Positions 36,748 to 48,281 of a DNA stretch of 64,000 nucleotides are shown here, one piece after another (within the stretch, counting starts at the first letter, position 1; every line of letters starts with the position of its first letter). Made by a program: the position numbers and the translations under genes. Source of the stretch: Frankia alni ACN14a (GTDB lineage: Bacteria > Actinomycetota > Actinomycetes > Frankiales > Frankiaceae); contig NC_008278.1 of assembly GCF_000058485.1 (NCBI RefSeq), forward strand, positions 6,194,962-6,258,961, in the 5' to 3' direction. The notes under the pieces are model-generated. The model was not told where the DNA came from and made no database searches. It was given only the letters and a program-made list of their open reading frames with translations.

Positions 36748-38538
36748 TCAGACCCGGCCACCCGGCGGACCACCCAGCCCGTCCTTCGACCCGCCCGGGA
36801 GGCCACCGCGTTCCCGGCGGGCCCGGGCGACCTGCTCCCGCTCGCGGGCCACGTCGGCCTGACTCAGCGCCGCCGACGTCTCGACCCGCACCGTCAGCGG
36901 GCGGTCGGCGAGACCCTCGTGGGTGGCCGTGACCTCGAGGATGCCGTCGAAGCCCATCCGGAACACGATCTGGATCTGCGACCCGGCCGGGAAGCCGGGC
37001 GGGATGCCGGTGATCTCGGCCTCGGCTATCACCTTGTTGTCCTCGACCCGGGTCGACTCCACCCCGCCGGCCTGTTCGACCACGTAGACGGTGACGGCAT
37101 CCTGGTCATCACGCACAGTTCCGAAGGAACGCCGGACCGCGATCGGCAGCCGGTCGTTGCGGTGCACCAGGAACACCGCGCCCTGCTCGCCGTGGCGGCT
37201 GAGCGCCAGGACGCCGAAGCCGCGGGAGACGACGTTGACGACCTGCACCTCGACGGTCCGACGCACCCGCTGGGCGGTCAGGCCGAGTGCGTCGGCGAGC
37301 CGCCGGCAGGCCGCGTCGAGATCGGCCGGGGCGGCGGCGTCCACCCCGGCGCCGTCGACGAGCTGACCGCGAGTGACCAGATCGGCGACCACCAGCCGTT
37401 CCAGGGCCTTCTTCTCGCCGTAGACGGCGGCGCCGCGGGCAACCGCGAGATCCGGGTCGGTCAGCTCGACGGGCACCCCGAACTCGGCGGCGAGGCGGCG
37501 GCCCACGGCGGGCATCCGGGAGGCGCCGCCGACGAGCAGGATCCGGTCGATGCCGCGGACCCCGCGGGCGAGCGCCGCGTCGCGGGCGGCCCGGGTCAGG
37601 GCGACGGTCCGGTCGAGCAGCCCGGCGGTGAGCCGTTCCAGCTCGTCGCGGGTCAGCACCACCCCGGTGCGGCGACCGGCGTGCTCGACGACGACGGTGG
37701 TGGCAGCGGCGTCGGTGAGGTCCCGGCGCGCCCGCTCGGCGGCGAGCAGCAGCGCCTGGGAGCTCTCGCCGGCGTCGAGGGGGTCCGGGGCGCCCGGATG
37801 CTCGACGAGGAACCGGTCGCACAGGTGCAGCACGATCTTCTCGTCCCAGTCCGCGCCACCGAGCTGATGATCGCCGTCGATGGCGACGACGGAGACCCGC
37901 CGGTCCGCGAGCTCGACGACGGTGACGTCGAACGTTCCGCCGCCCAGGTCGTAGACCAGGGCGACCTCCTCGGCCGTGGCGCCGGGGCCACCGAGGGTGC
38001 GCCGGCTGCCCATCTCGAAGCGGGCGAACCCGTAGGACAGGGCCGCCGCCGTCGGCTCGTTGATGACGTCGACGACGTTGAGCCCCGCGTACTCGCCGGC
38101 CAGCACCGTCGCCCGGCGCTCCTCGTCGCCGAAGTACGCCGGAACGGTGATCACGACGTCCTCGACCCGCTCGCCGGTGGCCAGCGCCGTGTCGGCGACC
38201 AGCGCCTTGAGGATCAGACCGCTGACGGCCGGCGCCGACCAGGCCGCGCCCTGGGTGATGAAGCGCCAGTCACCGTCGCCCATCCGCCGCTTGACCAGCG
38301 AGCAGACGTCGTCGGGCCGGGCCCGGGCGAGCTCACGGGCGGTCTGCCCGGTGAGGTAGTCGTCCGCGCCGACGAAGAGCACGACGCTCGGCAGCGTCAA
38401 CGCGCCGTCCGACAGCGGCACGATCAGCGGCTCGCCGGCGTTCGACACCCGGGCCAGGCAACTGAACGTCGTGCCCAGATCGATTCCGAAGACGCTGCGG
38501 GTAGCCGCCGGTGGCCGGCGGTCGACGTGTCCGACCAC
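36748..38538 (-). CDS. Hsp70-family (DnaK-like) chaperone, non-canonical
   Basis: ATP-dependent chaperone. The nucleotide-binding domain is complete: phosphate 1 GIDLGTTFS (about residue 18), NEPTAAALSYGFA, phosphate 2 VYDLGGGTFDVTVVEL (about residue 205) and the adenosine motif LLVGGASRMP. The substrate-binding domain is short, the helical lid is only about 50 residues, and the C-terminus is a Gly/Pro/Arg tail, so this is an HscC-type or accessory Hsp70 rather than the main DnaK. It starts at GTG 38538 without a clear Shine-Dalgarno. It is the first gene of a three-gene operon with the J-like/FN3 partner; no grpE or dnaJ is present. Confidence 0.9.
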   Translation of the reverse strand: MVGHVDRRPPAATRSVFGIDLGTTFSCLARVSNAGEPLIVPLSDGALTLPSVVLFVGADDYLTGQTARELARARPDDVCSLVKRRMGDGDWRFITQGAAWSAPAVSGLILKALVADTALATGERVEDVVITVPAYFGDEERRATVLAGEYAGLNVVDVINEPTAAALSYGFARFEMGSRRTLGGPGATAEEVALVYDLGGGTFDVTVVELADRRVSVVAIDGDHQLGGADWDEKIVLHLCDRFLVEHPGAPDPLDAGESSQALLLAAERARRDLTDAAATTVVVEHAGRRTGVVLTRDELERLTAGLLDRTVALTRAARDAALARGVRGIDRILLVGGASRMPAVGRRLAAEFGVPVELTDPDLAVARGAAVYGEKKALERLVVADLVTRGQLVDGAGVDAAAPADLDAACRRLADALGLTAQRVRRTVEVQVVNVVSRGFGVLALSRHGEQGAVFLVHRNDRLPIAVRRSFGTVRDDQDAVTVYVVEQAGGVESTRVEDNKVIAEAEITGIPPGFPAGSQIQIVFRMGFDGILEVTATHEGLADRPLTVRVETSAALSQADVAREREQVARARRERGGLPGGSKDGLGGPPGGRV

Positions 38539-38575
38539 ACCCGGAACCTATCTTTCGCGGCCGAGCCGGGGTCCG

Positions 38576-40825
<2,250 letters not shown>

Positions 40826-40834
40826 GGCGGGCCG

Positions 40835-43033
40835 TCAGGAAGCCGCCGCCGCGTCCGCGGCCTCGGCACTCGGCGAAAGGCTGATCTTGCCGCGGGCGTC
40901 GATCTCGGTGATCTCCACCTGGAGCTTCTGTCCCACGGTCAGCACGTCCTCGACCTTCTCCACCCGCTTGCCGCCCGAGAGCGTCTTGAGCTTCGACACG
41001 TGCAGCAGGCCGTCCCGGCCCGGGGTGAGCGAGACGAACGCCCCGAAGTTGGTGATCTTGACGATGGTACCGAGGTACCGCTCGCCGACCTCGGGCATCT
41101 GCGGATTGGCGATCGCGTTGATCGCCGAGCGGGCGGTCTCCGCGGACGTGCCGTCCGCCGCGCCGATGTAGATCGTGCCGTCGTCCTCGACGGTGATCTC
41201 GGCGCCGCTGTCCGCCTGGATCTGGTTGATCATCTTGCCCTTGGGCCCGATGACCTCGCCGATCTTGTCGACCGGGATCTTGACCGAGATGACCCGCGGG
41301 GCGTGCGCGGACATCTCGTCCGGGCTGCCGATCGCCTCGGCCATGACGTCGAGGATCGCCAGCCGCGCGCCGCGGGCCTGTTGCAGGGCCGAGGCCAGCA
41401 CCGAGGCGGGAATGCCGTCGAGCTTGGTGTCGAGCTGCAGGGCGGTGACGAAGTCGCGGGTGCCGGCGACCTTGAAGTCCATGTCGCCGTACGCGTCCTC
41501 GGCGCCGAGGATGTCGGTCAGCGTGACGTAGGCGTCGTCGGCGTGCACGAGCCCCATCGCGATCCCGGCGACCGGCGCCTTGAGCGGCACGCCGGCGTTG
41601 AGCAGGGACAGCGTGCTCGCGCAGACCGACCCCATCGACGTCGAGCCGTTGGAGCCCAGCGCCTCGGAGACCTGCCGGATCGCGTAGGGGAACTCCTCGC
41701 GGCTGGGCAGTACCGGCAGCAGTGCCCGCTCGGCGAGCGCACCATGGCCGATCTCGCGCCGCTTCGGCGACCCGACGCGACCGGTCTCGCCGGTGGAGTA
41801 CGGCGGGAAGTTGTAGTTGTGCATGTAACGCTTGGTGCGGTCGGGGTTGAGCGTGTCGACCGTCTGCTCCATGCGCAGCATCGCCAGCGTGGTGACGCCG
41901 AGGATCTGGGTCTCACCCCGCTCGAACAGCGCCGAGCCGTGCACCCGCGGGATGTAGTCGACCTCGGCCGACAGCTCGCGGATCTCCGTCGTCGACCGGC
42001 CGTCGATCCGCACGCCCTCGGTGACGATGCGGGAGCGGACGAGCTTCTTGGTCAGCGCCCGGTAGGCGGCGCCGATCTCCTTCTCCCGCCCCTCGAACTG
42101 GGCGGCGACCTTCTCCGCGGCCAACTGGCGGACCCGGTCGAGCTCGTTCTCCCGCTCGGACTTGCCGGCGATGCGCAGCGCGGCGGACAGCTCGTCGCCG
42201 ACGGCGGCGGACAGCGCCTCGAGCACGTCGTCGTGGTGGTCGATGAAGACCGGGAACTCCCGCGTCGCCGCCTTGCCGGCGAGCGAGGCCAGCTCGCTCT
42301 GGGCGCGACACAGCTCGCGGATGGCGGGCTTGGCGGCCTCGAGGCCCGCGGCGACGACCTCCTCGGTCGGCGCGGGCGCGCCGCCGGCGATCAGCTCCAC
42401 CGTGCCCGGGGTCGCCTCGGCCTCGACCATCATGATCGCCACGTCCGAGCCGTCCTCGACGACACGACCGGCCACGACCATGTCGAAGGTGGCCCGGGCC
42501 AGCTCCGCATGCGTCGGGAAGGCGATCCACTCGCCGTCGACGTACCCGACCCGGGTGGCGCCGATCGGCCCGGTGAAGGGCAGCCCGGACAGGGTCGTCG
42601 ACGCGCTGGCCGCGTTGATCGCGACCACGTCGTAGAGAGTGTCCGGGTCGAGGGCCAGCACCGTGGCCACGACCTGGATCTCGTTGCGCAGCCCCTTGGC
42701 GAACGAGGGGCGCAGCGGCCGGTCGATGAGGCGGCAGGTGAGGATCGCGTCCTCACTGGGCCGGCCCTCGCGACGGAAGAACGAGCCGGGGATCCGCCCC
42801 GCGGCGTACATCCGCTCCTCGACGTCCACCGTCAGGGGGAAGAAGTCGAGCTGTTCCTTGGGCTGCTTGCTGACCGTCGTCGCCGAGAGCACCATCGTGT
42901 CGCCCAGGTAGGCGACGGCGGAACCGGCGGCCTGCCTGGCCAGCCGACCGGTCTCGAAGCGCACCGTACGGTTTCCGGCCGGGGTCGCAATGACCGCCTC
43001 GGCCGCATGTGTCGAGTCGTCCACTCGAACCAC
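40835..43033 (-). CDS. pnp: Polyribonucleotide nucleotidyltransferase (PNPase)
   Basis: 3'-5' phosphorolytic exoribonuclease and RNA polymeriser. Two RNase PH domains ([20 protein letters not shown]; the second near [15 protein letters not shown]), then a KH domain ([17 protein letters not shown]) and a C-terminal S1 domain ([15 protein letters not shown]) are present. GTG 43033 has AGAGGA six bases upstream; GTG 43024 is a second in-frame option. About 732 residues. It is co-directional with rpsO, but hairpins separate the two, so processing or partial termination is likely. Confidence 0.95.
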   Translation of the reverse strand: MVRVDDSTHAAEAVIATPAGNRTVRFETGRLARQAAGSAVAYLGDTMVLSATTVSKQPKEQLDFFPLTVDVEERMYAAGRIPGSFFRREGRPSEDAILTCRLIDRPLRPSFAKGLRNEIQVVATVLALDPDTLYDVVAINAASASTTLSGLPFTGPIGATRVGYVDGEWIAFPTHAELARATFDMVVAGRVVEDGSDVAIMMVEAEATPGTVELIAGGAPAPTEEVVAAGLEAAKPAIRELCRAQSELASLAGKAATREFPVFIDHHDDVLEALSAAVGDELSAALRIAGKSERENELDRVRQLAAEKVAAQFEGREKEIGAAYRALTKKLVRSRIVTEGVRIDGRSTTEIRELSAEVDYIPRVHGSALFERGETQILGVTTLAMLRMEQTVDTLNPDRTKRYMHNYNFPPYSTGETGRVGSPKRREIGHGALAERALLPVLPSREEFPYAIRQVSEALGSNGSTSMGSVCASTLSLLNAGVPLKAPVAGIAMGLVHADDAYVTLTDILGAEDAYGDMDFKVAGTRDFVTALQLDTKLDGIPASVLASALQQARGARLAILDVMAEAIGSPDEMSAHAPRVISVKIPVDKIGEVIGPKGKMINQIQADSGAEITVEDDGTIYIGAADGTSAETARSAINAIANPQMPEVGERYLGTIVKITNFGAFVSLTPGRDGLLHVSKLKTLSGGKRVEKVEDVLTVGQKLQVEITEIDARGKISLSPSAEAADAAAAS

Positions 43034-43235
43034 TCCATCCTCTTCTTCGGCCGGGTCCACGCAGCCGATCTTGTTCTTCGGCCGGGTCCGCGTCCCGAGG
43101 ATGCCGGTGCTCAGTCGAAGCCCCCGGGGAGGACGAAGCCCGCTCCCGGCGACCACGACCGAGGACCGGCGGCTCTCGCCGCCACGGACCCGGTCAGGTC
43201 CTCCGATCCGCCGACGGAGACCTCCGCCGACGGGC

Positions 43236-43265
43236 GACGCATCTGGTATCTACCCCCGATGCGTC
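43236..43265 (-). promoter_or_regulatory. second hairpin in the rpsO-pnp spacer
   Basis: GACGCATC (43236-43243) and GATGCGTC (43258-43265) form a perfect 8-bp stem with a 14-base loop, directly beside the rpsO terminator-like hairpin. In enteric bacteria the rpsO-pnp spacer carries an RNase III-cleaved hairpin that controls pnp; this element could be a counterpart, by position only. Confidence 0.5.
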
Positions 43266-43266
43266 A

Positions 43267-43296
43267 GAGGGAGCGTCCCCGAAGGGCCGCTCCCTC
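43267..43296 (-). terminator. stem-loop just after rpsO, candidate terminator
   Basis: GAGGGAGCG (43267-43275) and CGCTCCCTC (43288-43296) form a 9-bp perfect stem; the inner bases on the minus strand, CCC-TTCG-GGG, close with a UUCG tetraloop. It starts six bases after the rpsO stop. There is no U-run, so it may be a partial terminator or an RNA-processing site before pnp. Confidence 0.65.
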
Positions 43297-43302
43297 TCCG
43301 CG

Positions 43303-43572
43303 CTACCGCCGTAGCCCGAGTCGCTCGATCAGGGCCCGGTATCGGTTGATATCCGTCTTCGACAGGTAGTTCAGCAGCCGGCGGCGGCGCCCGACGAGCA
43401 GGAGCAGACCGCGGCGGCTGTGGTGGTCGTGCTTGTGCACCTTGAGGTGCTCGGTCAGGTCGCTGATCCGACGGGTCAGCATCGCGACCTGCACCTCGGG
43501 TGAGCCGGTGTCCCGCTCAACGGTGGCGTAATCGGACATGATCTTCTGCTTGACGTCGCTCGCGAGCGGCAC
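43303..43572 (-). CDS. rpsO: 30S ribosomal protein S15
   Basis: Primary 16S rRNA-binding protein of the platform. The 89-residue protein is full length, with the family stretches [39 protein letters not shown] and LLNYL. GTG 43572 is preceded by AAGGAGAGGG. It lies between ribF and pnp. Its leader holds a strong hairpin at 43638-43669 that may be the autoregulatory S15 site. Confidence 0.97.
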   Translation of the reverse strand: MPLASDVKQKIMSDYATVERDTGSPEVQVAMLTRRISDLTEHLKVHKHDHHSRRGLLLLVGRRRRLLNYLSKTDINRYRALIERLGLRR

Positions 43573-43637
43573 GCTCCACCCTCTCCTTCTGCTTCGGGAC
43601 GGCGCGCGCCCGGGGTCTTCCTCACCCGAACCGACCG

Positions 43638-43669
43638 CCGGACCACGGCCTCATCGCCGTGTGGTCCGG
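43638..43669 (-). promoter_or_regulatory. rpsO leader hairpin, candidate S15 autoregulatory element
   Basis: CCGGACCAC (43638-43646) pairs perfectly with GTGGTCCGG (43661-43669), extended inside by a GGC/GCC pair across a 2-base bulge, with a GATGAG loop on the minus strand. It is 66 bases before the rpsO start and 120 after the ribF stop. S15 commonly represses its own mRNA through leader RNA structures; a ribF terminator is the alternative. Confidence 0.5.
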
Positions 43670-43789
43670 ACACGCCGCACCCGCCTGGACCCGAAGCCTA
43701 TCAACCCGAGGGGAACCGCTCGGACACCGGTGTCCCCCGCACCCGCGGGTCGCCACCCAAGGCCCCCCGCGCTTGGACGAGGCCCGCGC

Positions 43790-44719
43790 TCAGACGGGCA
43801 GGGTGACCGTCCTGGTCGCCTCGACGTCGGCAGCCATCTGGGTGACGAGCTCGTCCACCGACTCGAAGCGCAGCGTCGGACGCAGGCGGCTGGTGAACTC
43901 GTAGGCCATGTACTCGCCGTAGAGATCGCCGTCGAAGTCCAGCAGGAACGCCTCCACCCGCCGCTCCCGGCCGGCGAACGTCGGGTTCGTCCCGATCGAG
44001 ATCGCGGCGGGCTGACGGTGGCCGTCCCAGCAGGCGAAGCCCGCGTACACCCCGTCGGCCGGCACCGCCGCCCATGGCGTCACCTCGACGTTGGCCGTCG
44101 GATAGCCGATCGTCCGGCCGCGGGCGTCGCCGTGCACGACCACACCCTCGACCCGATGTCGCCGGGCCAGGGCCGCGGCGGCCGACTCCACGTCGCCCTC
44201 GGCGACGCGACGGCGGATCTCCGTCGAGGACAGCACCCGGTCCCCCGAGCGGACCAGGCGGACCCCGTCGACCTCGAACCCCTCCCGGGCCCCGTCCGCC
44301 GCCAGCGTGGCCAGCGTGCCGGCGGCCCGGTGGCCGTAGGTGAAGTTCTCCCCCACGACTACCACCCTCGCACCGAGCTGTTCGACGAGCATCCCGTGCA
44401 CGAACTCGGGCGGGGGGAGCCGGCTGAAGTCCAGCGTGAACGGCTGCACGCACAGCGCGTCGACGCCGATCGCCGCGAGCAGCTCGGCCTTGTGCCGCAG
44501 CGTCGTCAGCAGGGCCGGATGGCTGCCGGGACGGAGCACCTCCCCCGGATGCGGATCGAAGGTGAGGACGACGGCCCGCTCGCCGCGCTCCCGGGCGCGG
44601 GCCACCGCCTGCCCGATGATCTGCCGATGCCCGAGGTGCACCCCGTCGAAGAAACCGATCGTGACGACCCCGCCGCGCCACTCGGCCGGCGTGTTCTCCG
44701 CCCCTCGCCACGTTTGCAC
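43790..44719 (-). CDS. ribF: Bifunctional riboflavin kinase / FAD synthetase
   Basis: Makes FMN and FAD from riboflavin. The N-terminal adenylyltransferase domain has GFFDGVHLGHRQII (about residue 22) and ISSTEIRRR-like SSTEIRRRV, and the C-terminal kinase domain has GRTIGYPTANV (about residue 205) and GTNPTF. Length 309 is normal. GTG 44719 is the start, with only a weak upstream signal. The truB-ribF-rpsO order is conserved in actinobacteria. Confidence 0.95.
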   Translation of the reverse strand: MQTWRGAENTPAEWRGGVVTIGFFDGVHLGHRQIIGQAVARARERGERAVVLTFDPHPGEVLRPGSHPALLTTLRHKAELLAAIGVDALCVQPFTLDFSRLPPPEFVHGMLVEQLGARVVVVGENFTYGHRAAGTLATLAADGAREGFEVDGVRLVRSGDRVLSSTEIRRRVAEGDVESAAAALARRHRVEGVVVHGDARGRTIGYPTANVEVTPWAAVPADGVYAGFACWDGHRQPAAISIGTNPTFAGRERRVEAFLLDFDGDLYGEYMAYEFTSRLRPTLRFESVDELVTQMAADVEATRTVTLPV

Positions 44720-44785
44720 GTGGGAAGCCTAGGACATTCTCGCGCGGCACGGTCGAGCGCCGCCCGCCCCCGGCCGTGCGAGGGG

Positions 44786-45709
44786 TCAGGCCGGAGCGAA
44801 CACGACCAGCGAGCGGACCGCCTCGGCGCTCTCCTCGACCAGCGCCAGCACGGACCCGTCCGGGCCGAACACGCCGTAGGTACCCGGCCGCCCTACCGGC
44901 GCCAACCGGCGGCCGTGGCGCACGTCGACCGCCGCGTCCCCGGCCACGTCCCGGCGCGCAAAACCGGCCGAGACGGCCTCCGACAGGCCGACGACCGCAC
45001 CCGCGCCCAGCTCGGCGAACGTGTCGAGGCTCACCGCCCGGTCCAGCCCGAACGGCCCCACGACGGTGCGCCGCAACGCCGTCAGGTGCCCTCCGCAGCC
45101 CAACGCCGCCCCAAGGTCGCGGGCGAGCGCCCGGATGTAGGTCCCGCTGGAGCAGCCGACCGTCACGTCGAGATCACAGCCCCGCTGGTCCGCCGCGCCG
45201 TCGGCGTCGCGGCGGGCGACCAGGTCGAAGCGGTGCACCGTGACCCGGCGGGCGGCGAGCTCCACCTGCTCGCCGGCCCGCACCCGCGCGTAGGCGCGCA
45301 CCCCGCCGACCTTGACCGCGCTGACGCTCGACGGAACCTGGTCGATCGTCCCGGTCAGGGCCGCCATCGCCTCCGCGAGCCGCGCGGGGGCGACGTCGAC
45401 GGGTCGGTCCTCGAGCGGCTCACCCTCGGCGTCGTCGGTCGTCGTGGTGCGGCCGAGCCGGATCGTCGCGTCGTACACCTTGTCGGTGAGCGCGAGGTGA
45501 CCCAGCAGCCTCGTGGCCCGGCCGGCGCCGAGCAGGAGCACGCCGGTCGCCATCGGGTCCAGGGTGCCGGCGTGGCCGACGCGACGCTGGCCCAGGATGC
45601 GCCGGGCGCGGGCGACCACGTCGTGCGAGGTGAGCCCGGGCGGCTTGTCGACGACGACCAGGCCGTCGACCTGCGGTCCCCCCGCCGAGCGGGACCCCCG
45701 CGGGCTCAC
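44786..45709 (-). CDS. truB: tRNA pseudouridine(55) synthase
   Basis: Forms pseudouridine 55 in the T-loop of tRNAs. The catalytic Asp is in VGHAGTLDPMATGVL (about residue 48), with VDKPPGLTSHDVV and CSSGTYIRALARDLG as further family marks. About 307 residues. GTG 45709 overlaps the nrnA stop as GTGA. Confidence 0.95.
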   Translation of the reverse strand: MSPRGSRSAGGPQVDGLVVVDKPPGLTSHDVVARARRILGQRRVGHAGTLDPMATGVLLLGAGRATRLLGHLALTDKVYDATIRLGRTTTTDDAEGEPLEDRPVDVAPARLAEAMAALTGTIDQVPSSVSAVKVGGVRAYARVRAGEQVELAARRVTVHRFDLVARRDADGAADQRGCDLDVTVGCSSGTYIRALARDLGAALGCGGHLTALRRTVVGPFGLDRAVSLDTFAELGAGAVVGLSEAVSAGFARRDVAGDAAVDVRHGRRLAPVGRPGTYGVFGPDGSVLALVEESAEAVRSLVVFAPA

Positions 45710-46935
45710 CGGACGCTCACGGCCGGGCCCCGCCCGGCCCGATCCTGGCCGGGAGCAGCGGCGAGGTGGGGGGTCGGGTTGGAGGCCGGGTTGGAGGTCG
45801 GACTGGAGGCGGGGTCGGGGGCGGGGGTGGAAGCAGGGGCAGGGGTGGAAGCAGGGGCGGGTGCGGGAGCGGGCGCGCAGGCACGCCCGGCCGCGGCGTC
45901 GGGGCCGGTCAGTCCCCCGCCCGCGGGGTCGGCCAGCCGCGGCGCCCGAGCCAGCGCCGCCCGCACGGTGTCCATGAGCTCCGTCAGCTCCGCGCTCGTC
46001 ACGAACCCCGCGGCCAGGCGGTGGCCGCCGCCCCCGAGACCGGCGCACAGCGCGCCGACGTCCACGCTCCCCTTGGACCGCACGGAGACCTTCCAGACGC
46101 CGTCGTCCTGCTTGCAGATCAGGGCGACCTCGGCCTCGGACGCCGTGCGCAACGTGTCGATGAAGCCCTCGATCTCGTCGTAGTCCAGCCCGGCGGCCCG
46201 CAGGTCGCCCTGGCCGCACCAGGTCCAGGTCAGGTCGTGCTCGGGTTCCAGCCGGGCACGACCCAGCACCTCGCCGAGGAGCTTCAGGTAGCCGAACGGG
46301 TGGGTGTCCCACAACGCCCGGCTGATCAGATCGTGCCGAATGCCGGTGGCCAGCAGGCGCGCGGCGAGGCGGTGCACCGCGGGTGTCGTCGCCGCGAACC
46401 GGAAGGAGCCGGTGTCCGTGACCAGGCCGGTGTAGATCGCCGCGGCCAGGTCGGCGTCCAGCGACACCCCGAGGGCGTCGATCAGGCCGACGACCATCGC
46501 GCTGGTCGAGGCGGCCTCGCCGTCGACGAGGTTGAGGTCGCCGAAACGCGTGTTGGAGGCGTGATGATCGACGACGATCATCCGGCTGCCGGCGGCGATC
46601 CGGGCGAGCCGGCCGAGCCGGGACCGGCTGGCCGCGTCCAGGCAGACCACGAGACCCGGCCGGGCGGTGATCGCCGCCGGATCGACGAGCAGCTCCTGGC
46701 CGGCGAGGAAGCGCAGCGTCCGGGGAACGGCGAAGGGCTCGGCGTCGAAGGACACCTGCGGCCGCGCCCCGAGCGTCCGCAGCGCCAGCGCGAGGGCCAG
46801 CGCCGAACCGAGGCTGTCGCCGTCGGGATTGACGTGCGCGACGAGCAGGATGTCGTCACCGGCGTCGACGGCCGCCGTCAGCGCGGCCACCACGGCCGCC
46901 CGGTCGGCCGCCACGAGATCGCTCGCGTCGCTCAT
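45706..46935 (-). CDS. nrnA: DHH-family bifunctional oligoribonuclease / PAP phosphatase
   Basis: Degrades nanoRNA and pAp. The N-terminal DHH domain has VAHVNPDGDSLGSAL (metal-binding Asp pair) and VDHHASN, and the DHHA1 domain has GLGGGGHRLAAGF near the end. ATG 46935 has GGGACGG nearby; ATG 46947 is possible. Beyond DHHA1 is an Ala/Pro/Ser-rich tail of about 60 residues with APAS/STPAP repeats, unlike most family members. The stop overlaps truB. Confidence 0.93.
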   Translation of the reverse strand: MSDASDLVAADRAAVVAALTAAVDAGDDILLVAHVNPDGDSLGSALALALALRTLGARPQVSFDAEPFAVPRTLRFLAGQELLVDPAAITARPGLVVCLDAASRSRLGRLARIAAGSRMIVVDHHASNTRFGDLNLVDGEAASTSAMVVGLIDALGVSLDADLAAAIYTGLVTDTGSFRFAATTPAVHRLAARLLATGIRHDLISRALWDTHPFGYLKLLGEVLGRARLEPEHDLTWTWCGQGDLRAAGLDYDEIEGFIDTLRTASEAEVALICKQDDGVWKVSVRSKGSVDVGALCAGLGGGGHRLAAGFVTSAELTELMDTVRAALARAPRLADPAGGGLTGPDAAAGRACAPAPAPAPASTPAPASTPAPDPASSPTSNPASNPTPHLAAAPGQDRAGRGPAVSVR

Positions 46936-47029
46936 CGCCCGTCCCATCGCCGTGTCCGTGGCCCGCCGGCCCGTGTCCGTGGCCCGCCGGCGCGCCGACG
47001 GTCTGTCCCCCTGGAGCGGCTGACCACCC

Positions 47030-47641
47030 TCAGCGCCCGGCGGTCGGATCGCCGCCGGGTGACGCCGGATACACCTGGCGCCCGGCGGACGCGCCTGCCT
47101 CCCGTGCCCCGGCATCGCCGCCGAGGGCGTCGCCGGCGTCGGCGTCGAGCTCCTCGACCCTGTCGAACTCGTCGAACTCGTCGACAAGGTCCTCGTCCTC
47201 GTCCTCGTCGTCCTCGTCGACGGTCCGCGGACGACGGTAGGGGTCCTCGTCGCCGGCCGGCCGGGCGTCGCGGCGCACCTCGGCGAGCCGGGCATCCCGC
47301 TCCCGGGCGACGCTGATCAGGTCCTCGAGGTGCTTGGCGTCGTCGGGCAGCCGATCGTGCACGAAGGTGAGGGTCGGGGTGACCTTGACCCCGGTGGCAC
47401 GGCCGACCTGGCTGCGCAGCAGTCCGCGAGCGGACTCGAGGGCCTCGGCCGACGCCCGGCGGGCGTCCTCGTCGCCGTACACGGTGTAGAACACTGTGGC
47501 GTCGACCAGGTCGGGCGTGACCCGCACCTCCGTGACCGTCACCATGCCGAGGCGGGGATCCTTCACGCCGCGTTCCAGCGCGGACGCGACCACCTCACGA
47601 ATTCGCACGGCCAGCTTCCGTGCCCGGGCCGGATCAGCCAC
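47030..47641 (-). CDS. rbfA: Ribosome-binding factor A
   Basis: Late 16S rRNA maturation factor. The KH-like core is residues 1-115 or so (DPARARKLAVRIREVVASAL; PTLTFVHDRLPDDAKHLEDL). The protein is 203 residues against 110-140 usual because of a very acidic stretch near residues 140-170 (DEDDEDEDEDLVDEF) and a variable tail. ATG 47641 follows. A 94-base gap with a 21-bp direct repeat (46951 and 46972) separates it from nrnA. Confidence 0.93.
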   Translation of the reverse strand: MADPARARKLAVRIREVVASALERGVKDPRLGMVTVTEVRVTPDLVDATVFYTVYGDEDARRASAEALESARGLLRSQVGRATGVKVTPTLTFVHDRLPDDAKHLEDLISVARERDARLAEVRRDARPAGDEDPYRRPRTVDEDDEDEDEDLVDEFDEFDRVEELDADAGDALGGDAGAREAGASAGRQVYPASPGGDPTAGR

Positions 47642-47862
47642 CGTAGACCTCCTCGCTCCGTGTTACCTCGGCGTCGTTCCCGCGGCGAGCCCGCCCACCC
47701 GGAGACGCCACCGTGATCGATACCGCGCGGGGATCGATGCCGCGCGGGGGCCGCCACCGCGCGCGGGCCAGCCACCGCGCGGGAGTTCGCCCCGCCCGCC
47801 GGAGCCCCGATCCCCCGGTGATGCCATGCCAGGCAGACGCTTCGCGCCCTCCGGCGAGCAGT

Positions 47863-48195
47863 TCAGTCGAGGGTGTCCGCCGCCAGCTGAGGTTGCCCGT
47901 CGGCGTCGTCCTCAGACAGGCAGCGTTCGCGCGCGGCGAGAATCTCGACCTCCGGGTGTCCTGCCACCAGCTGTTCGCAGGCGCGCAGGACTTCGATGCA
48001 GTGCGCCCGGTCGGCGGCCACGACCGCCATCCCGATCTCGGCCCGGCGGTGCAGGTCGAGATGTCCCGTCTCGGCGACGCTGAGGGTGAACCGACGGCGC
48101 AGCTCAGCCACGATCGGCCGAACCACGGAGCGCTTCTCCTTCAGCGAGTGCACGTCCCCGAGCAGCAGGTCAAGGCTGAGAGTCCCGATCCACAT
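47863..48195 (-). CDS. ylxP: DUF503 family protein (YlxP-like)
   Basis: Small conserved protein of 110 residues. The start MWIGTLSLDLLLGDVHSLKEK and the ferredoxin-like ETGHLDLHRRAEIGMAVVA fit DUF503/YlxP, which sits between infB and rbfA in Gram-positives and is linked to ribosome maturation. ATG 48195. The acidic C-terminal end (SEDDADGQPQL) is loose. The function is not firmly established for the family. Confidence 0.9.
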   Translation of the reverse strand: MWIGTLSLDLLLGDVHSLKEKRSVVRPIVAELRRRFTLSVAETGHLDLHRRAEIGMAVVAADRAHCIEVLRACEQLVAGHPEVEILAARERCLSEDDADGQPQLAADTLD

Positions 48196-48281
48196 GATCG
48201 TCTCCCGCGGTATGACACGAGCCGCCGGTGCCGGCCGGGCGCGCAGGCGCCCGACCGGCCGGCACCGACCGGCACCGTGAC

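Noticed and set aside
42832-43038. ATG in another frame at the pnp start (product begins MEWFEW)
   Set aside because: It is out of frame with PNPase and only 68 codons; the GTG starts at 43033 or 43024 keep the enzyme frame.
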